Part shown: positions 35,845-47,617 of the stretch, in pieces | Numbering within the stretch: position 1 is the stretch's first letter | Layout of the letters: each line of letters opens with the position of its first letter | Assembly: GCA_022376925.1 (NCBI GenBank) | Contig: JAIOJX010000003.1 | Location: 40,533,874-40,597,873 of the forward strand | Length of the DNA: 64,000 nt | Source of the DNA: Tragulus kanchil | Taxonomy: Eukaryota; Chordata; Mammalia; Artiodactyla; Tragulidae | Direction: 5' to 3' | The notes under the pieces: model-generated | Seen by the model: the letters and a program-made list of their open reading frames with translations, nothing else | Told to the model about the DNA's origin: nothing | The model's database searches: none | Position numbers and translations under genes: made by a program

Positions 35845-36250
35845 AGAGAAAGAAAGAGAAAGAGCCGACCTCTACAGAAACAGATAGCGTTTATTCCTCC
35901 GCAACAAGGGACAGTCTCTCTGTGGGATCAGACCATCTGCGTCCACGTGGTGGGTGGGGGCTCTTTTATCTACTAGGGGTTTCTGGCGATGTGGGGTCAG
36001 TCCACCGGTGGGCACCTGGACGATGTCAAGAAGGCTAAGTGGACACCTGGATGTGGTCACGTAGCCTGGGGGTCACGTGCATGTTGGGGGCTCACGTCTT
36101 GCACGTAGCTCTTGGGAGGTCAGCTTTACAGCACCTCTAGGGAGGCTTTTTTGGCCCTGGGGGTTGCGCTGTTACTGTTTCAGTTTCAGCCCCTTCACCT
36201 GTCCAGTTTTGTGTTCTGTGTATGACTTATATAAAGTTTCCAAAGAACAA
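35845..36250 (-). mobile_element. ERV LTR (solo), reverse strand
   Basis: The minus strand has a GGAATAAACGCTATCTG stretch, an AATAAA polyadenylation signal in the expected U3/R position, followed by the AG/CTTTCTC-rich end. The plus-strand wording (GGACAGTCTCTCTGTGGGAT, CTCTTTTATCTACTAGGGGT, GTGGACACCTGGATGTGGTC) is that of a common ruminant ERV LTR. No gag, pol or env is present. Ends are approximate. Confidence 0.55.
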
Positions 36251-36940
36251 AAATGTTCGTTAGTTCATTACATTATTATTGGCAGAGGCAGATACCAAAT
36301 GTTTAGAAGTTCTTGAAGACTGGCTGTGGATTCTTAACTGTTCTGGATTTTGTTCTAAAGCTCAGGGTTAAATGACTTGCCAATGTGCTGGGTTGTACTT
36401 TGTTTTGTTTTCCTTAATTCTATGCATAGCAGAGCAGCCTCCCAAAGAAAACAAAGTATAGTTTAAACCACCCTTTCTTACCGCAGGCTCTTTCATTCTT
36501 ATTCTAAAATCAACACGTTACATTTTTCTTGTTAGAAAAGTAGCAATGTAGGTCTTATCCCTGGGATCAGTAGATGAAGGAAAGAGATCATTTGTGTAGA
36601 TTACCCAATTTCCCGTGGGTGAATGGAAACACAAAGAGAATGGAAGAATAGAGAAGGAAAATACCAGAGTAGCCAGAAACAAATGGGCCACTCAAAAGTG
36701 GTTGCCTGGAACTCCGGGAACGAAAGCCTGTGGTCATTGTTTGAAACTGAATAAGTCAATTGTTTGGCAGTATTTAAAATTTTTTGAAAGTCCATAACCT
36801 CTAAGTAAAATCAATGTTTTTATAACTAAGATAGCCAGAGTAGTACAAAGCCAACACTCCTTCTAAAAACACTTAAAATATAATTATTAGTTACTTTATA
36901 AAGTATGGTGTAAAGCACCTACTATAGAATTTTTAATGTA
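36251..36940. other. Unassigned DNA, no gene
   Basis: Short opposite-strand frames of 60-64 codons near 36,601-36,797 show no motif. The block recurs at 37,441-38,130. Confidence 0.5.
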
Positions 36941-37035
36941 ATGGTTGGGTAAAAGCACTCTAGGAATGAGGACTGCTGTACTTCCCTGTTGAAAGGACCA
37001 GAGTGGATAGAAAAGCGGTTCTGGCTTTGAAGCTA

Positions 37036-37440
37036 AGAGAAAGAAAGAGAAAGAGCCGACCTCTACAGAAACAGATAGCGTTTATTCCTCCGCAACAAGG
37101 GACAGTCTCTGTGGGATCAGACCATCTGCGTCCACGTGGTGGGTGGGGGCTCTTTTATCTACTAGGGGTTTCTGGCGATGTGGGGTCAGTCCACCGGTGG
37201 GCACCTGGACGATGTCAAGAAGGCTAAGTGGACACCTGGATGTGGTCACGTAGCCTGGGGGTCACGTGCATGTTGGGGGCTCACGTCTTGCACGTAGCTC
37301 TTGGGAGGTCAGCTTTACAGCACCTCTAGGGAGGCTTTTTTGGCCCTGGGGGTTGCGCTGTTACTGTTTCAGTTTCAGCCCCTTCACCTGTCCAGTTTTG
37401 TGTTCTGTGTATGACTTATATAAAGTTTCCAAAGAACAAA
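37036..37440 (-). mobile_element. ERV LTR, reverse (duplicate)
   Basis: This is the duplication-11 copy of the LTR at 35,845-36,250, with a two-base CT difference near 37,108. It is not a second retroviral insertion and not the partner LTR of a provirus, because its flanks are duplicated too. Confidence 0.55.
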
Positions 37441-38130
37441 AATGTTCGTTAGTTCATTACATTATTATTGGCAGAGGCAGATACCAAATGTTTAGAAGTT
37501 CTTGAAGACTGGCTGTGGATTCTTAACTGTTCTGGATTTTGTTCTAAAGCTCAGGGTTAAATGACTTGCCAATGTGCTGGGTTGTACTTTGTTTTGTTTT
37601 CCTTAATTCTATGCATAGCAGAGCAGCCTCCCAAAGAAAACAAAGTATAGTTTAAACCACCCTTTCTTACCGCAGGCTCTTTCATTCTTATTCTAAAATC
37701 AACACGTTACATTTTTCTTGTTAGAAAAGTAGCAATGTAGGTCTTATCCCTGGGATCAGTAGATGAAGGAAAGAGATCATTTGTGTAGATTACCCAATTT
37801 CCCGTGGGTGAATGGAAACACAAAGAGAATGGAAGAATAGAGAAGGAAAATACCAGAGTAGCCAGAAACAAATGGGCCACTCAAAAGTGGTTGCCTGGAA
37901 CTCCGGGAACGAAAGCCTGTGGTCATTGTTTGAAACTGAATAAGTCAATTGTTTGGCAGTATTTAAAATTTTTTGAAAGTCCATAACCTCTAAGTAAAAT
38001 CAATGTTTTTATAACTAAGATAGCCAGAGTAGTACAAAGCCAACACTCCTTCTAAAAACACTTAAAATATAATTATTAGTTACTTTATAAAGTATGGTGT
38101 GTAAAGCACCTACTATAGAATTTTTAATGT

Positions 38131-38761
38131 ATTCAAAAAACATAAAGTGGCCTCTAATAGGGAATAAAAACAGGTGAGACATTCTTTCTTGACAACCAGA
38201 TTCTTAGGTTGTATTATGTATGGCTAGGTACCTTGTATAAACTTAAAGTTCTGATTAATGAAACAGATCATAACCAAGATCAAAGAAAAGAAAGAACAAG
38301 CTTTTCAGTATGACTGTTTAATTCATATGTCCTAGGAATAAATGTACATCTGGTGTCATATCATAGCAGGCATTACTGCTGAGATACCTAGAGGCCTGGT
38401 CTGGGCCTCTGGGCTTGGAAGCTGCTCATTTTCTGGGGACAGTATTCATAATTGGCAGCTCTTTCCCATGACTATAATATTGAATCCTCTGAAGTCTGAA
38501 GGAAAGACTCATCCTTTGCAACCACCGTGGCCCTTCATCTCTAGTTTAAGTTTCTTATTCAGTTAAGCATGTCCTCATCTTCTGAGACTAAAGACTTTCA
38601 GTCTCTAGAATGATTTCAGTCCTCTTTGCTATAAATTATATACAAGGAGAACCAAGACCTTTCTCTCTGTCCTTATGAGGATCAGGAAAGTTACATGGGC
38701 AGGTCAAAGGAAGTTAACCCTTAATCATACAGATTATCCAAACTTTGTGTGTTTTGCACAG
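38131..38761. other. Unassigned DNA, no gene
   Basis: A 74-codon frame (38,342-38,566) has no recognisable motif. No repeat is recognised. Confidence 0.5.
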
Positions 38762-38961
38762 GTCAAAGAAGGTGACTTGGTGGTAGAGAATCCACCTGCC
38801 AGTGCAGGAGACCCAGGTTTGATTCCTGTGTCAGGAAGATCTCATGGAGGAGAGAATGGCAACCCAATCCAGTATTCTTGCCTGGAAAAATCCCATGGAC
38901 AGAGGAGCCTAGGGTGCTACAGTTCTTGGGGTTGTAAAGAGTTGGACATGACTGAGTAGAC
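38762..38961 (+). mobile_element. Bov-tA SINE
   Basis: GGTGACTTGGTGGTAGAGAA, CAGTGCAGGAGACCCAGGTT, GATCTCATGGAGGAGAGAAT, GGACAGAGGAGCCTAGGGTG and GTTGGACATGACTGAGTAGA are in Bov-tA order. Confidence 0.92.
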
Positions 38962-38996
38962 ACGTTAAGAACATGTTTGCTGAGTCAGAGCCAGTC

Positions 38997-39244
38997 GCCA
39001 TCATTCTTTTTATTATTATTATTATTATTATTAATGCTTTATTTTAAAGATTTTACAGAGTTTTGTTGTTCACCGACACGTATGTTCCCAGATCATTCAT
39101 ATGCATATCCCTGTTCCCCCACCATCACCCAGTTCCCCCCCTCCCACCCCTCTGGACCATTGCCCCAAGTGATTGTAGGCACTCCTATTCCCTTAGCACA
39201 ATGACAATAGCTATCTTTTCCACACGTGCCAGCCATCATTCTTT
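38997..39244 (-). mobile_element. L1 3' end insertion with 13 bp target-site duplication
   Basis: A reverse L1 tail (39,010-39,231) starts with (TTA)n, then TTACAGAGTTTTGTTGTTCA, CCCCTCCCACCCCTCTGG and GACAATAGCTATCTTTTCCA. GCCATCATTCTTT occurs immediately before (38,997-39,009) and after (39,232-39,244). It is a complete, datable L1 insertion with 5' truncation. Confidence 0.9.
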
Positions 39245-39512
39245 AGGTAATTTTTTCTTTACTCAGTACACTTGGGTAGGAGGAAAGTAACATACTTTAG
39301 TGTTTGCCTGATGGGATGGCTTTCTCAGAAACCTCAGTCTACATGTTAGCTTCCCCAAAAGCCTAGTAAATCTCAGAAATAAAGATTCCCATTTTCTTGA
39401 AAGAATGAGTTTCTTTTCATTTCACACTAGATGTGTTCACAAAGAACTTCATCGGACAACATTTTCTGATGAGTAAAATCTGCTGGTTGTCTTAATTATG
39501 AATTTATTCGTT

Positions 39513-39717
39513 GTGTTAGTTGCTCAGTCATGTCTGACTCTTTGTGACCCCAGGGATTGTAGCCTTCCAGGCTCCTCTATCTATGGGATTTTTCAGGCAA
39601 GAATACTGGACTGGATTGCCATTTCCTTCTCCAGGGGATCTTCCCCACCCAAGAATTGAACTCAGGCCTCCTGCACTGCAGGAGATCCTTTACTGTCTAA
39701 GCCACTAGGGAAGCCCT
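39513..39717 (-). mobile_element. Bov-tA SINE, reverse
   Basis: GTTGTGTTAGTTGCTCAGTC, TTTGTGACCCCAGGGATTGT, GCCATTTCCTTCTCCAGGGG and AGCCACTAGGGAAGCCC mark a complete reverse copy. Confidence 0.93.
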
Positions 39718-40661
39718 AATTTATTATTTATTACACTTTATACTGACCTAATTTCATAAATTATATTTAGTGATTTCTCTTCTCTCTTCTCTGAGTAAAT
39801 GTCCTGTCAGTCTATTCCCATAAGGAACTTATCCTCCGGTGTACATGATCACTAGAGGAATAACTTTTTAGAATATTTACACAACAAAATATAACCAAAG
39901 ACCAAAATATGTATATATAGAGAGGGGGGCAGCTATGTCAAAGATTCAGGGAAGTTCACTTTCTAAATATAACAATAAAGGCTAGATGGGAAGATAACAC
40001 AATGGTCATTTTCTGTCATCAGCACATGCCCAGAAATTTATTTTAGACTGACTCTGGCTTTGTAAAGAGCCCAACAACCAAAGCGCTGGAGAGACCTCCT
40101 GAAATTTGCTATAGTGGTTAGAAACCTTAAAGAAGTTGTTAGCAAGATGCTGCATAGACCAAAGCAGCCCAAATGTCCCAAAAATTCAGCGGTGGTGGTG
40201 CAATCGTCCACCCAACCATAAATTCCTGAAGTCCCTCCAGATGCCACACAGAAACCTTGGTTTCTGAATCATCCAAGTAATAGCCAGTCTCATACACAAA
40301 ATAGGATCTTCAAGATGTTTTTAAATCTGACAATTGTTTGAGATTTAGAGAAAAATGAAACTCATTCAAGTTACTCTTTCAAAACTACAGTAAATTTACC
40401 TCGAACAGTAGGGTGAAATTTCTAAAAATCTAAATAATTCTAGTGGGAAGGATTTTGTGGTTGACAGACTTTCAAACTTAAGGGAATTGAGAAGAATGAT
40501 TTTATAATCATTCATAAGAGAACCAAGAAGAGTTCTTACTGGTATTTTTGTATTTTCTAACGAAGTGTTTTTAAAATAATAGCTATCATCTCAATACTTC
40601 CCATACCAGTCAGGCACTTTGCATATATTGTCTCATTTTTTATATATGTAATGATGCTAAG
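39718..40661. other. Unassigned DNA, no gene
   Basis: A weak MIR-like phrase (ATAGCTATCATCTCAATACT) lies near 40,580. Otherwise no recognised repeat or gene. Confidence 0.5.
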
Positions 40662-40866
40662 TTCGTGTTGGTCACTAAGTCACATCCAATTCTGCAACCC
40701 CATGGGCTTTAGCCTGACGAGCAGCTCTGTTCGTGGTTTTTTCAGACAAGAACACTGGAGTGGGTCACCATTGCATTCTTCAGGGTATCTTTCCAACCCA
40801 GGGATCGAACCCAGGTCTCCTGCATTGCAGGCAGATTCTTTACCATCTGAGCCACCAGGGAAGCTC
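40662..40866 (-). mobile_element. Bov-tA SINE, reverse
   Basis: Reverse Bov-tA ends with GCATTGCAGGCAGATTCTTT, then ACCATCTGAGCCACCAGGGA. The body has CAACCCCATGGGCTTTAGCC and GACAAGAACACTGGAGTGGG. Confidence 0.93.
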
Positions 40867-41648
40867 AATCGTGCTACGTGACACCCCTTTTCTCTGGATG
40901 AAGTTAGGGTCTAAAACCAGAGTTATTATCACTTCAAAACCAATTTGACAACAGGGATTGTGGGAACACTACAAATTTCATTTACTTCCTGTAATATTTC
41001 TGTGCTCTTCTGGTGTTTCTCCCTTAAGCTTTTATGAAACAACATCCACATCATTCCATGTCTTCTTTTGAAAGTCTTTCTGCATCCCATCATTCAAGCT
41101 TTGCTTCTTCTGAGGCTCAACCTATGCAGTGTTCAAAGCAGAGTCTGGGGAGTGAATTGATAAAACTGTTTTAAAATTGGCAGCTGCCTCCTATGTTGTT
41201 CAACAGGAATGTCTGGCTGATGCTGTAGCTCTCTATTCCTGTAACCCGAGTGCTTGGCCCTCCCTCTCCTTAGCACCTACATTTCCCTGCCATAATTAAT
41301 GTCCTGTGTCCTGTGGGTAGGACAAGGATATTTTAGATCTTCTTTGCCGAGAAGAGTCACTTCCTGCTTACATTCTACCAAGCTGAATACAGACTTTCAC
41401 ATTACAGAGACTCATAGCACTTCCTGTTTTTCACCATTATACATCTCAATGGTAGCTGCAATTTACCAGTATTAACTTTTATTACTTTCTCTTAATAATC
41501 AGGTTGCCTTAGATCTTATCAGGAACCTCCATCCAAAATTCATTTTATCACTATCTTCTTTTTAATGTTAATTGCAGAATTGTTTCAAACACCTTATCAT
41601 AAGATTTTAATGAATCAGAGGATTTATAAGTCTGACAATAGCTAAGTA
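40867..41648. other. Unassigned DNA, no gene
   Basis: No repeat signature or credible frame is visible. Confidence 0.5.
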
Positions 41649-42540
41649 CTTTTTTTTTTTAATTTAACTTTTATTTTACTTTTAACTTTTACAAAGTTTT
41701 GTTGTTTACAGACATGTATGTTCCCAGATTAGTCATTCGAAGTGTATTTGCTAATATTATTTGCTACAGGTATACCACATAGTGATTCACAATTTTGAAA
41801 GGTTACTTCATTTACAGTTACCATAAAATATTAGCTATATTGCCTGTGCTGTACAATATATTCTTGTAGCTAATTTTGTACCTCATAGTTTATATCTCTT
41901 ACTCCCCTACCCCTATCTTGCCCCTTCCCCTTTTCCTCTCCCCACGGGTAATCACTTTGTTCTCTATATCTGTGAGTCTGCTCCTTTTTGTTTGTTTCTT
42001 TGTTTAAATTTTGGGTTCTTTTATTGTTTATTTATTTATTTATTTTCATCCATCTTAATTCTTTGACCTGAGTGGCCTCTATCATTGCAGAGCACTGGCT
42101 CTGGGCGCATGTGCTCCAGAGCACTGGCTCGTAACTGGATTCACTGATCCAGCCACACCCCAGCACGCAGGATCCTCCCAGGACAGGGATTGAACCAGTG
42201 CCCCTTGCACTGCAATGCAGATTCTTCACCCACTGGACCACCAGGGAAGCCCAAGTCTGCTCCTTTCAGGTTATGTTCACTAGCTGGATTTTTTTTTTTT
42301 TTTTAGATACCAAATATAAGCAGTATCACAGTCTTCCTCTGTCTGACTTACTTCACTTAGCTTAAAGCCCTCCAAGTCCATCCATGTTCTTAAAAAGGCA
42401 AAATTTCGTTATTTTTCATGACTGAGTAGTATTTCATCATATGTTTGTATCATGTCTTCTTTCTCCATTCATCTGTTAATGGACACTTAGGTTGCTTCCA
42501 TGTATTATTTTGCCACTATCCTTTTGCATCTGGTCTTATT
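41649..42540 (-). mobile_element. L1 3' end, reverse, split by a SINE
   Basis: A T-run, then TTTACAAAGTTTTGTTGTTT, TACAATATATTCTTGTAGCT and ATCACTTTGTTCTCTATATC lead to 41,987. After a CHR-like SINE the L1 continues with GTCTTCCTCTGTCTGACTTA, CCAAGTCCATCCATGTTCTT and TCTGTTAATGGACACTTAGG. These are L1 3' UTR and ORF2 end in reverse. The part from 42,254 recurs at 43,358. Confidence 0.85.
41988..42253 (-). mobile_element. CHR-like SINE in L1 with target-site duplication
   Basis: (TTTA)n, then GAGCACTGGCTCTGGGCGCA, GGGATTGAACCAGTGCCCCT and CACTGGACCACCAGGGAAGC. AGTCTGCTCCTTT lies on both sides (41,975-41,987 and 42,254-42,266), a 13 bp target-site duplication in the host L1. Confidence 0.92.
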
Positions 42541-42544
42541 CCAG

Positions 42545-42950
42545 GGTGGAGAGAGCAGAGCTTCTCAAGCAGTAGGCTGAAATATGCAACCTGTGAACAG
42601 TGACTCCCAAGTCAATTAACTCCAGCCAGATCTTATCCTCACCTCTAGATCTGCATTACATCATCTCCCAGATGCCGCCATCCATTCTTCAAACTAAATA
42701 TACCTCAAAATAAATGCCAAAACTAACTCTATCTAAGACTCGTAATAGAACCCCTTCTAACTGTCTATATAAACCTGAAATCTGAATATTTAATAATCAA
42801 TCATTAAGTTCTGTGCTGGCACTCTCACCTTCTAAATAACTCTCAGTTAAATCCCTTCCTGCCTTCTCCTGCCACTTCTTTTGTTGGCAACATCATGACT
42901 GAACATGCTGGTCATGTTGCCTGTCACACCCATGCAGACTTTTCCCATCT
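42545..42950 (+). mobile_element. Possible LTR-like repeat
   Basis: A TATATAAA box at about 42,765 is followed by a CAATCATTAAG stretch and a C/T-rich end, like an LTR. The segment near 42,598-42,650 (AGTCAATTAACTCCAGCCAG) resembles 47,428-47,480 (TGTCAACTAACTCCAGCCAG), so it is an interspersed family. No family name is assigned. It is duplicated at about 43,649-44,055. Confidence 0.4.
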
Positions 42951-42956
42951 TGCCTC

Positions 42957-43289
42957 TTTTTTTTTTTTTGTCTGTGCTGGGTCTTTGTTGCTATCCACAG
43001 GCTCTCTCTAGCTGTGGTGAGCTGGGGCTACTCTTCCTTGCAGTGCTTGGGCTTCTCACTGAGACGGTTTCTCTTGTAGAATACAGGCTCTAGGGCACTC
43101 AGGCTTCAGTAGTCGCAGCATGTAGGTTCAGTAGTGGTATCTTCCAGGCTCTGGAGCACAGGTTAAATAGTTGTGATGCAGGGGCTTAGTTGTCATGCAG
43201 CATGTGGGATCTTCCTGGGCCAGGGATTGAACCGATGTTTCCTGTATTGGCAGGCAGATTCTTTACAACTGAACCACAAGAGAAGCCCT
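42957..43289 (-). mobile_element. CHR-like SINE, reverse
   Basis: A T-run, then GTGCTGGGTCTTTGTTGCTA, CAGGCTCTAGGGCACTCAGG, GCAGCATGTGGGATCTTCCT, GGGATTGAACCGATGTTTCC and GAACCACAAGAGAAGCCC. Confidence 0.88.
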
Positions 43290-44060
43290 CCTGTCCATCT
43301 TGCTTCTTTTATGAAAGAAGCATTAGTTTTCCTCCTGGGGACCACCAGGGAAGCCCAAGTCTGCTCCTTTCAGGTTATGTTCACTAGCTGGATTTTTTTT
43401 TTTTTTTTAGATACCAAATATAAGCAGTATCACAGTCTTCCTCTGTCTGACTTACTTCACTTAGCTTAAAGCCCTCCAAGTCCATCCATGTTCTTAAAAA
43501 GGCAAAATTTCGTTATTTTTCATGACTGAGTAGTATTTCATCATATGTTTGTATCATGTCTTCTTTCTCCATTCATCTGTTAATGGACACTTAGGTTGCT
43601 TCCATGTATTATTTTGCCACTATCCTTTTGCATCTGGTCTTATTCCAGGGTGGAGAGAGCAGAGCTTCTCAAGCAGTAGGCTGAAATATGCAACCTGTGA
43701 ACAGTGACTCCCAAGTCAATTAACTCCAGCCAGATCTTATCCTCACCTCTAGATCTGCATTACATCATCTCCCAGATGCCGCCATCCATTCTTCAAACTA
43801 AATATACCTCAAAATAAATGCCAAAACTAACTCTATCTAAGACTCGTAATAGAACCCCTTCTAACTGTCTATATAAACCTGAAATCTGAATATTTAATAA
43901 TCAATCATTAAGTTCTGTGCTGGCACTCTCACCTTCTAAATAACTCTCAGTTAAATCCCTTCCTGCCTTCTCCTGCCACTTCTTTTGTTGGCAACATCAT
44001 GACTGAACATGCTGGTCATGTTGCCTGTCACACCCATGCAGACTTTTCCCATCTTGCCTC

Positions 44061-44393
44061 TTTTTTTTTTTTTTGTCTGTGCTGGGTCTTTGTTGCTATC
44101 CACAGGCTCTCTCTAGCTGTGGTGAGCTGGGGCTACTCTTCCTTGCAGTGCTTGGGCTTCTCACTGAGACGGTTTCTCTTGTAGAATACAGGCTCTAGGG
44201 CACTCAGGCTTCAGTAGTCGCAGCATGTAGGTTCAGTAGTGGTATCTTCCAGGCTCTGGAGCACAGGTTAAATAGTTGTGATGCAGGGGCTTAGTTGTCA
44301 TGCAGCATGTGGGATCTTCCTGGGCCAGGGATTGAACCGATGTTTCCTGTATTGGCAGGCAGATTCTTTACAACTGAACCACAAGAGAAGCCC
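44061..44393 (-). mobile_element. CHR-like SINE, reverse (duplicate)
   Basis: This is the duplication-12 copy of the element at 42,957-43,289, with one more T in the T-run. Confidence 0.88.
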
Positions 44394-44432
44394 TCCTGTC
44401 CATCTTGCTTCTTTTATGAAAGAAGCATTAGT

Positions 44433-45112
44433 CCTTTTTTTGAACAAGGACTCAAGTCTGAACAAGGGCTGCCAATAAATGGACCAGAGCAGACACACCT
44501 GTGCCAAGAGTCTAGCCAGTAATTAATGAGGTCACTTAACTCAGAACATTCTGTTCAAAAGAGACAGCAGCATCTAGCAGATTCGCTCTACCTTAGTTTG
44601 GATGTGGAATATGGGAGGAGCCCACCTGGCCATAGAAAGAGGAGGGCAGAACAGACATGCTGAGTGAAGGCAATAATTTTGTGTCAAAGAAACAAAGGGA
44701 GATGTTGGTCCTTGGAGGTGCTGAATCATGATTGATGATTACAGATCTGGTACACAAACATACCTCAACGAGTCCTCATTTTGAGTAAGATGGTTGTATC
44801 TTTTATTAAGGAAGTCGTCTCTCTGCCTTGCCACCAGATGGAAGTAACTAACACAAAAGGAGGGATCAGAAGAAGCCTTTCAGCCACAGCCCCGTAGAGG
44901 GGGTGTGAATCTGTCTGTAGGGTTGAGGAAGATGGGACGACTCGCTCCAGGACAGAGAGCAAGCCATCTGTGTGCAGCAAAGATAAAATGGATACTCTCC
45001 TGGCCAAAGCAAGGCTTTGGTGCTTTTGCTTTGGAGCAATTCCAATAAAATTGGAAATGCTAGTGAAGCTCTCCCTCTCTTTGTATCTTTCTCCTTGTAC
45101 TACCCTTTCTAG
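44433..45112. other. Unassigned DNA, possible old LTR
   Basis: The longest minus-strand frame outside an A-run-bearing repeat (167 codons, 44,765-45,268) lies partly here. It shows no domain I recognise and crosses into duplication 13. On the minus strand a CTTAATAAAAGA signal and a GC-richer tract suggest a retroviral LTR, but the evidence is thin. Confidence 0.3.
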
Positions 45113-46115
45113 GGTAGGCACCACTTCTAAGTGATTACTTTTAGATGAAAAAGTGGTTACTGTTGGATGATGGAAACACAAGAGGCTTTTAGGATCTTTC
45201 AAATATCTTGTATTTTCACTCCAACAGTGTACATGTTCTGCTTTGGGTATAAAGAAATAAGAAAGCAAAAAAAAAGAAAAAACTGAAATTCAAGGACCCC
45301 AGAGCTGGATGACTGCCTCTCTCTCAGGCGATCCGACATTGGCAGTGGGGAAGCACATGCTCTGGTCCCAGGGTGCCTGGTTGAAAGCAGATAAGGAAAC
45401 ACAGGGCCACCATATGACTTGGCTTCTGGAAATCCTTTCTATTTGTAAACGGTATTCAGAGACCACTTAAAATCAGATCCAAAACTCATAGTTCTCACTG
45501 CTGAATTGCAATGTCAAGCTGAAATGTCCTACTGCCAGGTTTCTACAGTTAAAATTAATGCTCTGTTTGGCAAAGACTGTCCTACAAGCAACTGGAACCA
45601 TCTGAGAGGAGCCAGCAGTCTGGATTTCCCAAATCCTGGGATCCCTTTAAATTATATCTCTGTTTCCCTCAAGAGTGAAATGGCCAGTCCTACAGATTCA
45701 AGCACAGCATTAGATCCAGGAATGTACAAAATCCCTGTATGGGAAGAAGTACTAGCCAAAAAAAAATCACAGGAGTTGTCTCAGAGTTGTGGGGAAGAGC
45801 TTCATGAGAATATGTAGAGATGAATTTGACACTTACTTAACCAAAGAGTACAAAGTATCATCCAAAACGACTATGAGTTCATTCCAAGCTCGGGATGAGT
45901 CAGGGGATGAAGGGAAAGCAGAGGCAAATGATTTCTCCTCCACAGGCACATTTGGAGCTCTGCAGTAGGATGTCCTCAACATGGAAAGAGGGCTGGAGTA
46001 GGCAACAGACTTTTGGAGGAAATGCAAACTTAAATGCAGTGTTATGGAAGATTGAAGAACCTTGAGGATGATGCATCACAAACATTAGACTGAGATGTGT
46101 AATCTATACTCATGG
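45113..46115. other. Unassigned duplicated block, no gene called
   Basis: A 103-codon plus frame (45,506-45,817, repeated exactly at 46,592-46,903) is open and moderately protein-like in composition. No start context, splice sites or known domain support it. Opposite-strand frames overlap nearby. I leave it as a non-coding candidate. Confidence 0.45.
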
Positions 46116-46152
46116 GTTTCCAAGGTGATTCAGACGGTAAAGAATCTGCCTG
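46115..46152 (+). mobile_element. Bov-tA SINE start, cut by the duplication junction
   Basis: Only the first 38 bp of the element found complete at 47,199 are present. The sequence then degrades into filler (46,153-46,198). Confidence 0.85.
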
Positions 46153-47198
46153 GGGGGAAACTGGGTCAGGAGATCCCTAAGGGACTAGTGTAACCCTAGG
46201 TAGGCACCACTTCTAAGTGATTACTTTTAGATGAAAAAGTGGTTACTGTTGGATGATGGAAACACAAGAGGCTTTTAGGATCTTTCAAATATCTTGTATT
46301 TTCACTCCAACAGTGTACATGTTCTGCTTTGGGTATAAAGAAATAAGAAAGCAAAAAAAAAGAAAAAACTGAAATTCAAGGACCCCAGAGCTGGATGACT
46401 GCCTCTCTCTCAGGCGATCCGACATTGGCAGTGGGGAAGCACATGCTCTGGTCCCAGGGTGCCTGGTTGAAAGCAGATAAGGAAACACAGGGCCACCATA
46501 TGACTTGGCTTCTGGAAATCCTTTCTATTTGTAAACGGTATTCAGAGACCACTTAAAATCAGATCCAAAACTCATAGTTCTCACTGCTGAATTGCAATGT
46601 CAAGCTGAAATGTCCTACTGCCAGGTTTCTACAGTTAAAATTAATGCTCTGTTTGGCAAAGACTGTCCTACAAGCAACTGGAACCATCTGAGAGGAGCCA
46701 GCAGTCTGGATTTCCCAAATCCTGGGATCCCTTTAAATTATATCTCTGTTTCCCTCAAGAGTGAAATGGCCAGTCCTACAGATTCAAGCACAGCATTAGA
46801 TCCAGGAATGTACAAAATCCCTGTATGGGAAGAAGTACTAGCCAAAAAAAAATCACAGGAGTTGTCTCAGAGTTGTGGGGAAGAGCTTCATGAGAATATG
46901 TAGAGATGAATTTGACACTTACTTAACCAAAGAGTACAAAGTATCATCCAAAACGACTATGAGTTCATTCCAAGCTCGGGATGAGTCAGGGGATGAAGGG
47001 AAAGCAGAGGCAAATGATTTCTCCTCCACAGGCACATTTGGAGCTCTGCAGTAGGATGTCCTCAACATGGAAAGAGGGCTGGAGTAGGCAACAGACTTTT
47101 GGAGGAAATGCAAACTTAAATGCAGTGTTATGGAAGATTGAAGAACCTTGAGGATGATGCATCACAAACATTAGACTGAGATGTGTAATCTATACTCA

Positions 47199-47420
47199 TG
47201 GGTTTCCAAGGTGATTCAGACGGTAAAGAATCTGCCTGCAATGCAGGAGACAAGGGTTATATCCCTGGGTCAGGAAGATCCCCTGGAGTAGGGAATGGCT
47301 ATCCACTCCAGTATTCTTGCCCGGAAAATCCCTTGGGTAGAGGAGCCTGGCGGGCTACAGTCCATAGCATTGCAGAAAAGTCAGACAAAACTAAGCAAAA
47401 CTTTACTTTCACTTTCATCT
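47199..47420 (+). mobile_element. Bov-tA SINE
   Basis: GGGTTTCCAAGGTGATTCAG, CAATGCAGGAGACAAGGGTT, CAGGAAGATCCCCTGGAGTA, GAGGAGCCTGGCGGGCTACA and a (CACTTT)-type tail make a full-length copy. Confidence 0.93.
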
Positions 47421-47617
47421 ATAGTCAATGACTCCTATGTCAACTAACTCCAGCCAGGTCTCTATCCTAAGCCAATTTCTGTGGTCCCAAAAGTTTACCA
47501 GGATCAGCTATGACCCAATATATAAAAATGAAGAGTCTCAGACCACCAATGGTCAATATGAAAGGCTTGCAAATGATGCAGAAAATAGGAATACTTGAAC
47601 CCTTCTCTGTTCTTACG

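Larger units (their letters stand above)
35771..38130. repeat. Tandem duplication 11 (unit about 1,190 bp)
   Basis: Bases 35,771-36,940 recur at 36,962-38,130 with offset 1,189-1,191. A 21 bp filler of unknown origin (36,941-36,961) lies between them. The unit carries a reverse-strand ERV LTR and unassigned DNA. Confidence 0.97.
42235..44432. repeat. Tandem duplication 12 (unit about 1,105 bp)
   Basis: Bases 42,235-43,327 recur at 43,339-44,432 with offset 1,104-1,105 and an 11 bp filler (43,328-43,338). Copy 2 begins in the last 20 bp of a CHR-like SINE. The unit contains a reverse L1 piece, an LTR-like stretch and a second CHR-like SINE. Confidence 0.97.
45113..47248. repeat. Tandem duplication 13 (unit 1,086 bp)
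   Basis: Bases 45,113-46,152 recur at 46,199-47,248 with constant offset 1,086. Copy 1 stops 38 bp into a Bov-tA SINE. The 46 bp spacer (46,153-46,198) reads like a damaged continuation of the same SINE, with several bases missing, before copy 2 starts. Confidence 0.97.

Noticed and set aside
35845..37440. Short ERV provirus bounded by two LTRs
   Set aside because: The interval between the LTR copies is itself duplicated outside them, and no retroviral coding sequence is present.
44765..45268. 167-codon minus-strand frame
   Set aside because: No recognisable domain or initiation context. It overlaps other frames and runs into duplicated sequence. A frame of this length can occur by chance in 64 kb.
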